A DNA stretch of 64,000 nt from Anaerolineae bacterium (GTDB taxonomy: Bacteria; Chloroflexota; Anaerolineae; Aggregatilineales; UBA2796). The stretch spans positions 62,001 through 126,000 of the forward strand of contig JAHBVJ010000005.1 in the NCBI GenBank assembly GCA_019637615.1, given 5' to 3'. Shown piece by piece: positions 24,931 to 33,419 of the stretch (its first letter is position 1; every line of letters begins with the position of its first letter). The position numbers and the translations under genes are program-made. Below the pieces are notes generated by a model. It was not told where the DNA came from. It saw only the letters and a list, made by a program, of their open reading frames with translations, and did not search any database.

Positions 24931-26531
24931 CGATGGGAACGGCGCTGATGTCGGGACAGGGGACACTTACCCATGATTCGCATCCAGTGCTGCTGCGCGG
25001 GCTGGACACGGGCGAACAACCACTGATCCTTGAAAGCACCGAGGCAGATTTCATCACGGCGGCGATGGACACCTTGAAGCGTGGCTTATCGGCGGCGCTT
25101 GGTTCGAAGGCGCACGACGTAGCAACGACAGCGGAATATGATCCGCGCCCGCTGCAAGGCCGTTTTGCCAGCGCGCCGATGAAATTGTATCAGCCGATCC
25201 AGCGCACATTCCATCTGGTGTTGTTCGAGGCCGTGTGCGATGACGGATTCATGTATCCGCGCCTTGACCCGAAGAAAGTTTTGAGCGCGGGCTTGGTAGT
25301 GCGGCGGTTGAGCACGCAAGGGCTGCTGGCATGGGGGAGTTTTTCCAGCGCGGGACAGGGATGGATCGCACGCAGCACACCCCAACTTGATCTCGACCCG
25401 GAGCCGACAGAAGCGCCTGACACATTGCACACGGGCAGCGACGAGTTGGATCGGCAGATAGCGCTGCTGGCTCCAGTGAGGCCACTGTTCAAAGAGACAA
25501 CGACCTCGCTGTTTCCGGTGCCAGCCGATGTGATGGAAGCGACGGGACGCACGATTCTGTACGGCCTCGTCCCGACCAGCAGTTCCGAGATGGAGGAACG
25601 CGCTTCCGCCCTCAGTGATCCGGCTTCGGTGGCGGCGCTACTACCCACCTACTTGCGCGCCAATTCTGCTACGCGCCCGGTTGGGAGAGCCGATGATCTG
25701 GTGTCGTTCGCGTCCATCGCTGATGCTACTGCAAACGACATCTACACTAATAATCGGCTGTTCCTCGATTTCGTGACGATGGTGCGGCAGCTCACCTTGG
25801 AATTCGGCGCGTTCGCCGCTCCCGGTGACATCACGCCGCAAGGTCAGGCAATGTTCAACGCGCTAAACGCGATCCGCCTGCCCTATCATACGCAGGCAGA
25901 AAGACGCCCCTATGAGGTTCCGGCTGGCGATGCCTTGAAAGTGGCTTCGGAAGTGCTGATCACGCGGACACGCGCCAGCAACGTACAGATGCCATCAGCG
26001 TGGCCTGCTGTCACGCAAGCACAAGCAGATGCCATCGCCACGGCGGCTGCGCAGATCGTGACGGCGCAAGTGGCGAACGTCAGGCCACAGCGCGGACGGT
26101 TTTCCAACCCGCGTTGGACGTACCAACTGCGCGCCTATGCCCGCGTCCAGCATGATCCCGACTGCCCGCCGGACACGGTGTGGAGCAATTACAGCGCGCC
26201 CTTCATCATTGCGCCGTGGTACGAGGGCAAAGGGCCAGTGATGCCGATTGTGCTGCCTGATACGAGCAACTTGAAGAAGTTGAAGCCGAACGTGGCTTTC
26301 CAAGTGCCGCGCGATCTGATGGGCTTGTTGGAAGGCAGCGATCCGAAAGATTTGATGGAAGGCAAAGGGAAATCCATCAATCTGACGTTTGATTGGATAT
26401 GCAGTTTCAATATTCCAGTCATCACGATTTGTGCCTTTATCGTGCTGAATATTTTCCTGTCGCTGTTCAACTTGATCTTCCAATGGATGATGTTCATCAA
26501 GATTTGCATCCCGATACCGAGGGAAGAATAA
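24924..26531 (+). CDS. CIS protein with C-terminal transmembrane segment, membrane-anchor candidate
   Basis: 535 residues from the ATG at 24924, overlapping the spike stop; a much longer frame in the same register only shadows the spike gene. Residues 1-480 look soluble, with beta (FHLVLFEAVCDDGFMYPRLD) and helical parts (DDLVSFASIADATAND). Residues about 497-527 are very hydrophobic (IPVITICAFIVLNIFLSL onward) and the protein ends in basic PREE. A membrane segment in the baseplate block is unusual for a free extracellular particle. Described Streptomyces cytoplasmic and cyanobacterial thylakoid-anchored systems show that CIS can dock on a membrane, so an anchoring role is inferred here. Confidence 0.78.
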   Translation: MVTMGTALMSGQGTLTHDSHPVLLRGLDTGEQPLILESTEADFITAAMDTLKRGLSAALGSKAHDVATTAEYDPRPLQGRFASAPMKLYQPIQRTFHLVLFEAVCDDGFMYPRLDPKKVLSAGLVVRRLSTQGLLAWGSFSSAGQGWIARSTPQLDLDPEPTEAPDTLHTGSDELDRQIALLAPVRPLFKETTTSLFPVPADVMEATGRTILYGLVPTSSSEMEERASALSDPASVAALLPTYLRANSATRPVGRADDLVSFASIADATANDIYTNNRLFLDFVTMVRQLTLEFGAFAAPGDITPQGQAMFNALNAIRLPYHTQAERRPYEVPAGDALKVASEVLITRTRASNVQMPSAWPAVTQAQADAIATAAAQIVTAQVANVRPQRGRFSNPRWTYQLRAYARVQHDPDCPPDTVWSNYSAPFIIAPWYEGKGPVMPIVLPDTSNLKKLKPNVAFQVPRDLMGLLEGSDPKDLMEGKGKSINLTFDWICSFNIPVITICAFIVLNIFLSLFNLIFQWMMFIKICIPIPREE

Positions 26532-26534
26532 GCC

Positions 26535-26924
26535 ATGTCCACCCAACCACCACCAATCGGCTGGCCTTTGCTGCCGAAGCCCGACACGAACGGCGAACTG
26601 CGTTATCCGACGCTGGAAGACAGCGTGCGACAGTCGATCCGCGTGATCTTGCGCACGCGTCCGGGCGAACAGTTGATGCGGCCTGAGTTCGGCGGCGGCT
26701 TGGCGGACTTTTTGCACGAAGCGAACACGCTGACCACCCGACGACGCATCCAAGACTCGATTGTCGCGTCGTTGGAGCGCTACGAACAGCGCATCAGCAT
26801 TGACCGCGTGGAAGTTCTGGAAGTGCCGAATGAACCATCGCACATCCGAATCGAAATCGCGTACCGTTTGCGGCGCACGGGCGCAGCACAGTCCTTAGGT
26901 TTGACGATGATGTTGGAGTTCTGA
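26535..26924 (+). CDS. CIS baseplate wedge protein gp25/GpW (Afp9-like)
   Basis: 129 residues. The gp25/GPW family is evident in YPTLEDSVRQSIRVILRTRP, the conserved PGE-LMRPEFGGGL (EPR-like core) and IRIEIAYRLRRTG. It joins the sheath base to the wedges and starts sheath assembly. It lies 3 bp after the membrane-segment gene and 5 bp before the large baseplate gene. Confidence 0.94.
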   Translation: MSTQPPPIGWPLLPKPDTNGELRYPTLEDSVRQSIRVILRTRPGEQLMRPEFGGGLADFLHEANTLTTRRRIQDSIVASLERYEQRISIDRVEVLEVPNEPSHIRIEIAYRLRRTGAAQSLGLTMMLEF

Positions 26925-26929
26925 GGATC

Positions 26930-29215
26930 ATGCCTATTCGTCCTCCCGCCTTGGATGACCGAAACTTCGACAGCATTGTCGAGGAACTCGTAGCGCGCAT
27001 CCCCGCCCATACACCGGAGTGGACTAATCCGCGCGTGGGCGATCCGGGGCGCACTATCGTGGAATTGTTCGCGTGGATGTTTGACACGCTGCTGTACCGC
27101 GCCAATTTGATCCCAGAACGGCAGCGGTTGGCGTTTTTGCGCTTGCTCGGCACGCAGATGCGGGCGGCGATCCCCGCGCGGGGGCTGGTCAGCATCGTGA
27201 TCGATGATGACAAGTTCGCCCAAGCGGTGCAGCTCGATCCGCTGACGCCAATCAATAAGCCCGTGCCATTCGAGACGCGCACGGAAATCTCGGTACTGCC
27301 GATCAGCGCCGAAGCCTATTACAAGCGTCCGCTGACGACCACCGAACGCGCCGACCGCGATATGCAGTTGGTGATCGACGGCTTGCAGCGTGTGTACCGG
27401 CTGAATAACCGTGTCCGGCCTTATGTGACGACGCCGATGTTTGCCAACGGCGCGCCGGAACCCGCCGGATTCGACATTGTTGGGCAGACGGTAGACAAAT
27501 GCCTGTGGTTGGCGCTGTTCGCCCCTAAGAAGGAATTGGTGGATACGGTGCGGCAAACGCTCGGCACGACGCCAACGGGGGCAACGCGGCTGCTGAATGT
27601 TGGCATTTTGCCCGCCATCGAAGTGCCTGCGCTGTTCGAGGAGATTGGGCCGCGCGCCAAAATCCCGCATCTGTGGGAGATGAGCCGTCTGGGAACCAAC
27701 GGGCAGACGGAATACACGGCGCTCGACGTGTACGACGACACCTCGCTCGGATTGACGCAGCGGGGCGTGCAGAGGATCGGGATGCCGCAACCGTCGTTGA
27801 TCTTCGCGCCACCGAATAATGTGCGGGTGGCGCTGAATGCGGGTGTTGGCGACCAGCCGCCGCGTTTGGATAACCCCGATAAGGCTGACCGTTTGGTGGG
27901 GTGGCTGCGCTTGCGCCCGCACCCGAATGTGCCACTGACGAGCCTACGCTTGAGCTGGGTAGGCGTCAACGTGGTCGAAGTCGATCAACGGCGTACCATC
28001 GGCACTAATGGCGGACAGGTGATCGGGATCAGCAGTGGTGGCGCGGATCAGGAATTCGCGCTGCCGAGCGGCGGTGTCGAGCCGTCTACGCTAGTGATTC
28101 AGGTGGAAGAAGGCGAACGCGGCTACCAGCCTTGGCAGCGCATCGATGACTTGGCGCTCGGCGGGCGCGACTCGGCATTTTATCAGCTCGATTCGGAAGC
28201 GGGTACGGTGCGCTTCGGAGATGGGATGCGCGGGCGCGTGCCGGAACAGGATCGCCGGATTCGTGTGGCACAAGCACGCCTCGGTGGCGGTAAGGCGGGC
28301 AATCTGCCGCCTAACAGCCTGAGCGACATCGCGCCGCGCAAACCTGCCGCCGCAAAATTGAAGATCGTACAAACCTTACCAACCGAAGGCGGCGAAGACG
28401 CAGAGACGCTAGAGCAAGCTGAACGGCGGATTCCGGCGTTGTTCCGGCATAAAGAGCGCGCGGTGACGACCAGCGATTATGAACAACTTGCCGCCGATAC
28501 GCCGGGAGTGCGGTTGGGGCGCGTCGAAGTGCTGCCCAAGTTCCGCCCATATCAACGTCAGTTCGGTGTCCCCGGTGTGGTATCGGTGATGGCGCTGCCG
28601 TTCAAAGATGGCTTCCAAGCGCCCAACCCGCGCCCTGATCGCCCGATGTTGGAGGCCGTCCATAACTATCTTGATGCGCGGCGTCCGGTGGCGACGGAAT
28701 TGTACGTGATCGGTTGCGAATATATTCGCCTCGGCGTGAGCGTGGGCATCACGGTGCTGGAAGGCTTCGATTTCGGCGCGACGCATGGCGTCGCCCAAGA
28801 TGAGGCCGAAGTGGTGACCACCCCACCAAGCCGCGACAGCGTGTTGATGGCGGTACGCGAGGCGCTACGGCGCTTCCTGTGGCCTCTGGCTCCGGGCGGC
28901 GTGGATGGCAGCGGTTGGGCGTTAGGGCGTTCAGTGCGCGACCGCGAATTGGAAGTCGTGATTGCACGAGTGCCGGGGGTGGACGCCGTGGCGCGGGTGA
29001 ATTTGTTCCGCTGGCAAAATGACCGCTGGCAGATGCTGCCGCGTGCCACGCCGGACGCGCCAGTCGAGCTGACGCTGCAACAGTGGCAGCTTCCCGAACT
29101 GCTCTCGGTGGTGGTGGTGGCGGACGCCAACGCGCCGACTGATTTGCGCGGCGTCGGGAACCCGTTCGTGGATGATAACAGCGTGGCGATCCCCGTAGTG
29201 CCGAAGGTGTGCTGA
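26930..29215 (+). CDS. CIS baseplate wedge protein gp6/gpJ-like (Afp11-like)
   Basis: 761 residues. N-terminal LDDRNFDSIVEELVARIPAH, TPEWTNPRVGDPGRTIVELF and LIPERQRLAFLRLLG are the mark of putative baseplate assembly proteins in CIS and gpJ-like families; the middle has VRFGDGMRGRVPEQDRRIRV and TTSDYEQLAADTPGVRLGRV, and the end RVPGVDAVARVNLF. It forms the wedge ring that opens when the sheath contracts. Length and domain order are ordinary for Afp11-type proteins. Confidence 0.94.
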   Translation: MPIRPPALDDRNFDSIVEELVARIPAHTPEWTNPRVGDPGRTIVELFAWMFDTLLYRANLIPERQRLAFLRLLGTQMRAAIPARGLVSIVIDDDKFAQAVQLDPLTPINKPVPFETRTEISVLPISAEAYYKRPLTTTERADRDMQLVIDGLQRVYRLNNRVRPYVTTPMFANGAPEPAGFDIVGQTVDKCLWLALFAPKKELVDTVRQTLGTTPTGATRLLNVGILPAIEVPALFEEIGPRAKIPHLWEMSRLGTNGQTEYTALDVYDDTSLGLTQRGVQRIGMPQPSLIFAPPNNVRVALNAGVGDQPPRLDNPDKADRLVGWLRLRPHPNVPLTSLRLSWVGVNVVEVDQRRTIGTNGGQVIGISSGGADQEFALPSGGVEPSTLVIQVEEGERGYQPWQRIDDLALGGRDSAFYQLDSEAGTVRFGDGMRGRVPEQDRRIRVAQARLGGGKAGNLPPNSLSDIAPRKPAAAKLKIVQTLPTEGGEDAETLEQAERRIPALFRHKERAVTTSDYEQLAADTPGVRLGRVEVLPKFRPYQRQFGVPGVVSVMALPFKDGFQAPNPRPDRPMLEAVHNYLDARRPVATELYVIGCEYIRLGVSVGITVLEGFDFGATHGVAQDEAEVVTTPPSRDSVLMAVREALRRFLWPLAPGGVDGSGWALGRSVRDRELEVVIARVPGVDAVARVNLFRWQNDRWQMLPRATPDAPVELTLQQWQLPELLSVVVVADANAPTDLRGVGNPFVDDNSVAIPVVPKVC

Positions 29216-29232
29216 GGACAGGGTAGCGAACG

Positions 29233-31830
29233 ATGGATGCAAATGGGCTGCGATTCTGGCTGCTGGCGGAAAAAGAGGCGTGGCGTCTTGACGAAAACGC
29301 TTATTTCGACCCCGATAGCCGCCGCTTACAACTGCGGGCGACCCCTGCTGATTTCGATCCACCGCCCGAACACAACAGCGCAGCGGCGACTTCGCGGCTC
29401 GATTTCATCCCCGCCGCGCTGGATGCCTTTGGCACATGGGCATTTTTTGACCCCGTGAAACACGCGATCATGGCGGCGGGCGCGTTCGATGAGGCGTTCC
29501 GAAAATACGGTTCGCGTCCCGGCGATGAGCTGTTGAAACAGCCTGTCGGTTTGCTGCCCGTGCCAATCGATCAGAAAGTTACCGACCTCGCGATGGGCTT
29601 CGACAGTGTGCTCTATATGGCGATTGGCGGGCGCGTGGTCATGCTGGATCGGCGCGAACGCTGGCGTCCGGTGATGCTGGGCGAGACGGACTTCAGCGCG
29701 TGGCGGCTGGCGGCTGCGCCAGATGGCGGCGTATGGGTGCTGGATCGCGAACACCGCAAATTAGGGCGCGTGACGGGGATGCCGTTGCCACAGCGACCTT
29801 ACCGCCCATATTCGCCCGATAACATCCGCCCGTGCGAGGAAAACCCCAACCCGCCAACACTGACTGTGATCGATGGTGCGGCACTGCCCGCGACCGAGAT
29901 TCTGGCGGGAATCGCGTGCAGTCTAGCGGGTCGGTTGGCGCTGCTGTCGTGGATCAACGTGCCAGACGCGGGCACTGAGTTGGAGCAACGCAACGCTCGC
30001 ATACGGCTGTATCATGAAGCGCTTGAGCAGTTTGGCGATCCACTGACGCTGGAAAAGGCGCGCTTCCCGTACAGCTTCGCATGGGTGAACGACTCGATGA
30101 TCGCGGTGTTGCTGACGACGTTGGAGACGGAAGCGCAGGTCTACAACCTTGATGATCTGCCTAGCAACGTCACACTCGTCCGACCTGTCGGCAATTTCTA
30201 CCCGTTGCACGAGCATAACGGTCAGCCATTTTTGAAAGGCGTGACGCTGCCGCCGCATTATATGCTGGAGCAGGGCGCTGGCACCGCGCCGCTGCATCAT
30301 CTGTCGCTGCCATCGTATGCCGAGCAAGGCACAGCGAACAATGAACGCTCGCCCGACAACAGCGACGCCTTTGGCAAGGTGATCGACAGCGAAGACCCGC
30401 AAACGGTGTGGCACCGGCTGTATATCGAAGCCGTGATCCCGCCCCACTGCGGCATCCGCGTGTTTCTAGCAGCGACACAGACACCGAATGAACCCGTCGA
30501 AGCGCAGGACTGGTTCGAACACAACTTCGGCGCGATGTACGCGCACAGCCACACAGATATTCCGCACGGCGCGTGGGTATCGTATGCCTCAGAGATCGCG
30601 GGGCAAGCGGGGCTGCTCGATTGTGAGCAGGTCAAGGATCAGATCGGGCTGTTCACCGTGCTGATCCAGCGCCCCGATCGGCAAGTGCGGTCACTGCGTG
30701 GACGCTACCTGCGCGTGTGCGTCGTGCTGGAAGGCGATGGACGCTCGACGCCGGAACTCGCGGCGCTGCGGGCGTATGCCTCACGCTTCTCGTATGTCGA
30801 GAATTATCTGCCGGAGCTGTATCGCGAGTCGGTGTTCGGCCCCGATGCGGATAATTTTGCGCCGAGTACGCCCGCCGATTTTTTCGAGCGCTTCCTCGAT
30901 AACTTCGAGGGCTTGCTGACACCGCTGGAAGATCGCATCGCGGGGGCGTATCTGCTCACCGATGCGCAGACCGCGCCGGAAGAGGCATTGGAATGGTTGG
31001 GAAGCTGGATCGGGCTGATGTATGACCCGCTCTACCCGCCCACGCGCCGCCGTGCGCTGCTGCAAGCTGCCCCGCGTTTGTTCGCCATGCGCGGCACGGT
31101 GCGCGGGTTGGCGGCGGCACTGGAGATCGCGACGAATGGCTCCGTCAGCGGCGGCGAGATCGTGATCCTCGAAGATTTCCGCTTGCGGCGCACGTTTGCC
31201 ACCATCCTCGGCGCTGATCTGGAAGATGAAGACGACCCGCTGATGATGGGGCTGGTCAACAGCGGCAATTCCTACGTGGGCGACACGCTGTTTTTGGGCG
31301 ATGAGAACCGCCGTGAATTTCTGGCGATGTTCCGCGCCGATCTTCAGAAAAGCAGGACGGAGCAGCTTGCCATCGCGCAGTTATTTGACGCGCTGGCGTA
31401 TCGTGTCACCGTACTGGTGCATGACGAGGTCACGTCGCAAGACTTGGGACTGATCCGCCGCATCGTGGAGGCGGAAATCCCCGCTCATGTCACCGCGCGC
31501 GTATTGACCGCGACGTATCAGTTCGTGGTGGGGATGGCTTCGCTGGTGGGCGTCGATACGTACCTCGGCAAGATGATCCCGCCACAGCCTGTGGAGATCG
31601 GGCGCAGCCACATCGGCGTGCGCGACTACATCTTGCGATCCGGCAGCCTTGACCCGCGTTTGAGCGGCGGCAAGCTGGCGACACTGCCCGTCGGACGGAG
31701 ACCGACCGCCGACGCGGGCGATGACCAAACCGTGCCATACGGCACCGACTTCGAACTGGACGGTAGCGATTCAAGCGCGGCGGACGGTAAGGAGATCGAT
31801 AACTACATCTGGAGAATGTTCAAGGAATAA
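29233..31830 (+). CDS. CIS baseplate protein gpI-like (Afp12-like) ending in half a PKD domain
   Basis: 865 residues. N-terminal 500 residues are beta-rich and specific to large CIS forms. The tail-protein-I domain (about 515-780) is clear: YVENYLPELYRESVFGPDAD, FERFLDNFEGLLTPLEDRIA, EEALEWLGSWIGLMYDPLYP, MRGTVRGLAAALEIATNG. The last about 45 residues begin a PKD domain (RPTADAGDDQTVPYGTDFEL, DGSDSSA, DNYIWRMF) but stop where a PKD should continue with GxYxVxLxVxD. That second half is found at the start of the next small gene, in the same reading frame after one TAA. Confidence 0.9.
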   Translation: MDANGLRFWLLAEKEAWRLDENAYFDPDSRRLQLRATPADFDPPPEHNSAAATSRLDFIPAALDAFGTWAFFDPVKHAIMAAGAFDEAFRKYGSRPGDELLKQPVGLLPVPIDQKVTDLAMGFDSVLYMAIGGRVVMLDRRERWRPVMLGETDFSAWRLAAAPDGGVWVLDREHRKLGRVTGMPLPQRPYRPYSPDNIRPCEENPNPPTLTVIDGAALPATEILAGIACSLAGRLALLSWINVPDAGTELEQRNARIRLYHEALEQFGDPLTLEKARFPYSFAWVNDSMIAVLLTTLETEAQVYNLDDLPSNVTLVRPVGNFYPLHEHNGQPFLKGVTLPPHYMLEQGAGTAPLHHLSLPSYAEQGTANNERSPDNSDAFGKVIDSEDPQTVWHRLYIEAVIPPHCGIRVFLAATQTPNEPVEAQDWFEHNFGAMYAHSHTDIPHGAWVSYASEIAGQAGLLDCEQVKDQIGLFTVLIQRPDRQVRSLRGRYLRVCVVLEGDGRSTPELAALRAYASRFSYVENYLPELYRESVFGPDADNFAPSTPADFFERFLDNFEGLLTPLEDRIAGAYLLTDAQTAPEEALEWLGSWIGLMYDPLYPPTRRRALLQAAPRLFAMRGTVRGLAAALEIATNGSVSGGEIVILEDFRLRRTFATILGADLEDEDDPLMMGLVNSGNSYVGDTLFLGDENRREFLAMFRADLQKSRTEQLAIAQLFDALAYRVTVLVHDEVTSQDLGLIRRIVEAEIPAHVTARVLTATYQFVVGMASLVGVDTYLGKMIPPQPVEIGRSHIGVRDYILRSGSLDPRLSGGKLATLPVGRRPTADAGDDQTVPYGTDFELDGSDSSAADGKEIDNYIWRMFKE

Positions 31831-31848
31831 GTAAGGAGAGAAGCGACC

Positions 31849-32151
31849 ATGCCCGTTTTTGAAATCAACACACCCATTGAGACTGACGATCCGATTATTT
31901 TGGTAGAGGTCAAGGACAAGCCGCTGGCACCGGGACGCTACCGCTTCCGGCTGGTGGTGCGCGATAACGACGACTTGCTATCCGATCCGAGCGAAGTGGA
32001 CGTGATCGTGCGTGATGACCGCCGACCGACCGCCGTCCTCGAAGCCCCGCGTGAAGTCTTGTTCGGGCAGGACATCGAGCTATCCGGACGCAAGTCATCC
32101 GACCCCGACCCCGGCAAGGTGGTCAAGTACATCTGGACGTTGATGGGTTAA
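31849..32151 (+). CDS. Small CIS protein: second PKD half plus first PKD half
   Basis: 100 residues with aaggag nine bases before the ATG. Residues about 25-58 read APGRYRFRLVVRDNDDLLSD then EVDVIVRD, the C-terminal half of a PKD/Ig-like domain. Residues about 60-100 read RPTAVLEAPREVLFGQDIEL, SGRKSSDPDPGK, KYIWTLMG, the N-terminal half of the next. It lies in the same frame as the upstream gene: the 18 nt between contain no further stop. It may pair with its neighbours by strand complementation, or the row may be a broken ancestral protein. Confidence 0.72.
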   Translation: MPVFEINTPIETDDPIILVEVKDKPLAPGRYRFRLVVRDNDDLLSDPSEVDVIVRDDRRPTAVLEAPREVLFGQDIELSGRKSSDPDPGKVVKYIWTLMG

Positions 32152-32187
32152 CGCGGTATCCGGTGTGGCGAGAGAAGGCAGCAGGCG

Positions 32188-32439
32188 ATGGCAAAATTCA
32201 AACCCGGTGAGCCAATCGTGACGGAAGAACCCTTCATCCTCGTGGACGCGGGGTTGAAACCGGGGCGCTACGTATTCCAACTGGTGGTCGTGGATGATGA
32301 GGGCAACGAAAGCGCGCCGGATCGGGTGCAGATCGTCGTCTCCGATAGACAATCGGTGACCCCGACGATCATCGTTGATCCAACGCTCCCAACACGTCCG
32401 ACCCGCCCGATTATCGATACCCCAACACCGGGGAGGTGA
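32188..32439 (+). CDS. Small CIS protein: second PKD half plus Pro/Thr tail
   Basis: 83 residues. LKPGRYVFQLVVVDDEGNES followed by DRVQIVVSD is the C-terminal half of a PKD domain, which would complete the half left open by the preceding gene. The last 25 residues are Pro/Thr-rich (TLPTRPTRPIIDTPTPGR). The 36 nt separating it from the preceding TAA are again in frame without another stop. gaagg/agcagg precedes the ATG. The next gene starts 4 bp downstream behind a strong gggagg, so the row is one operon. Confidence 0.7.
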   Translation: MAKFKPGEPIVTEEPFILVDAGLKPGRYVFQLVVVDDEGNESAPDRVQIVVSDRQSVTPTIIVDPTLPTRPTRPIIDTPTPGR

Positions 32440-32443
32440 ATGG

Positions 32444-33385
32444 ATGGCAGTGCAAGATAGCGACGAAAAGCTGTGGCTGAGTGTTTCGGAAAAACTGGAA
32501 CAAGACGAGGCGCTTGACCGTGCCTTTTATGCCACTGGCGTCCTTCTGGCAGAAGATGACTTCAACGCCGAGCAGCGCTATCACCGTGGGCGGTTGGCGC
32601 GGGCGCTGGCCTACTTGCATGGCACAGGGACGGTGGCGGGGTTAGAGGTCGAGTACCAGCCGAAGACACCAGCAGCGGGCGGAAACCCCGCCAAGGATGA
32701 GATGATCAGCATCAAGCCGGGGCTGGCAATCGACCGCGTGGGGCGGCTGGTGGAGCTGCGCACGGAACGGTGCTTGCGCCTAGAACGCTGGTATGAGAGC
32801 CAGAAGCCAGACCAGTTGGTGAGCGCCAGACATGCGGGCTTCACGATCAAAAGTTATGACAAAACCACTTGCGCGGTCACGGAAGTCACTCAAGACGGCG
32901 TAGTAGTGGATGTCTTCCTGAACTTCGAGGCGTGTGAACGTGGCAAGACGCCCGCCTTCGCACAGGGGCCGTTCGATGCGTTGAATGCGGTGCAGCCGAA
33001 CCGCCTGCGCGACGGTGCCGATGTGAACATGGTTTTGCGTAAAGAGGCCACCCCGCCGCTGCCCAAAGACCTGTGGCCTGATCTGGAGAGTATCGCTGAT
33101 CCGGTGGCGCGGAAGTGTAGCTTGCAACAGGTCATTTTCAGCGCGTGGGATCACAACAGCAACGAAGACCCGCAAAACCCGCAGCCGCCGGGAGAGCATG
33201 TCAAAGGGACGGACGCGACCGCTATCTTCCTAGCGCGCATCCTGATCCCCGCCGCGCCGCCACCCGCCAATGGCGAACGTCCGACGCGCTTATTCCCGCC
33301 AGCTTCATCGGCGGTGATCATTGACAATCATAGTCGGCTATTTGCGTATACGGCCCGCGCGCTGGCAAAGCGCATCGGCTTGTGA
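32444..33385 (+). CDS. CIS-associated protein with shared N-terminal module (copy 1)
   Basis: 313 residues from ATG 32444 (gggagg before it). Residues about 28-115 carry a module seen three times in a row in this operon: FYATGVLLAEDDFNAEQRYH, RGRLARALAYLHGTGTVAGL, ISIKPGLAIDRVGRLVELR. The rest is unique, with MVLRKEATPPLP and AIFLARILIP. The function is unknown; the position after the gpI-like protein is where fibres or fibre-attachment proteins usually sit. Confidence 0.7.
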   Translation: MAVQDSDEKLWLSVSEKLEQDEALDRAFYATGVLLAEDDFNAEQRYHRGRLARALAYLHGTGTVAGLEVEYQPKTPAAGGNPAKDEMISIKPGLAIDRVGRLVELRTERCLRLERWYESQKPDQLVSARHAGFTIKSYDKTTCAVTEVTQDGVVVDVFLNFEACERGKTPAFAQGPFDALNAVQPNRLRDGADVNMVLRKEATPPLPKDLWPDLESIADPVARKCSLQQVIFSAWDHNSNEDPQNPQPPGEHVKGTDATAIFLARILIPAAPPPANGERPTRLFPPASSAVIIDNHSRLFAYTARALAKRIGL

Positions 33386-33419
33386 CCAGAGATTCCGTGG
33401 TAGCCAGAGTAGGTGAACG

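Noticed and set aside
26780..27922. 380-residue minus-strand frame
   Set aside because: Arg/His/Gln-rich shadow of the gp25 and gp6-like genes.
31828..32188. Simple frameshift or sequencing error explaining the small PKD genes
   Set aside because: The frames are in register and both small genes carry ribosome sites, so a frameshift is excluded. Two independent TAA errors cannot be excluded but are not preferred; kept as an open point in the finding.
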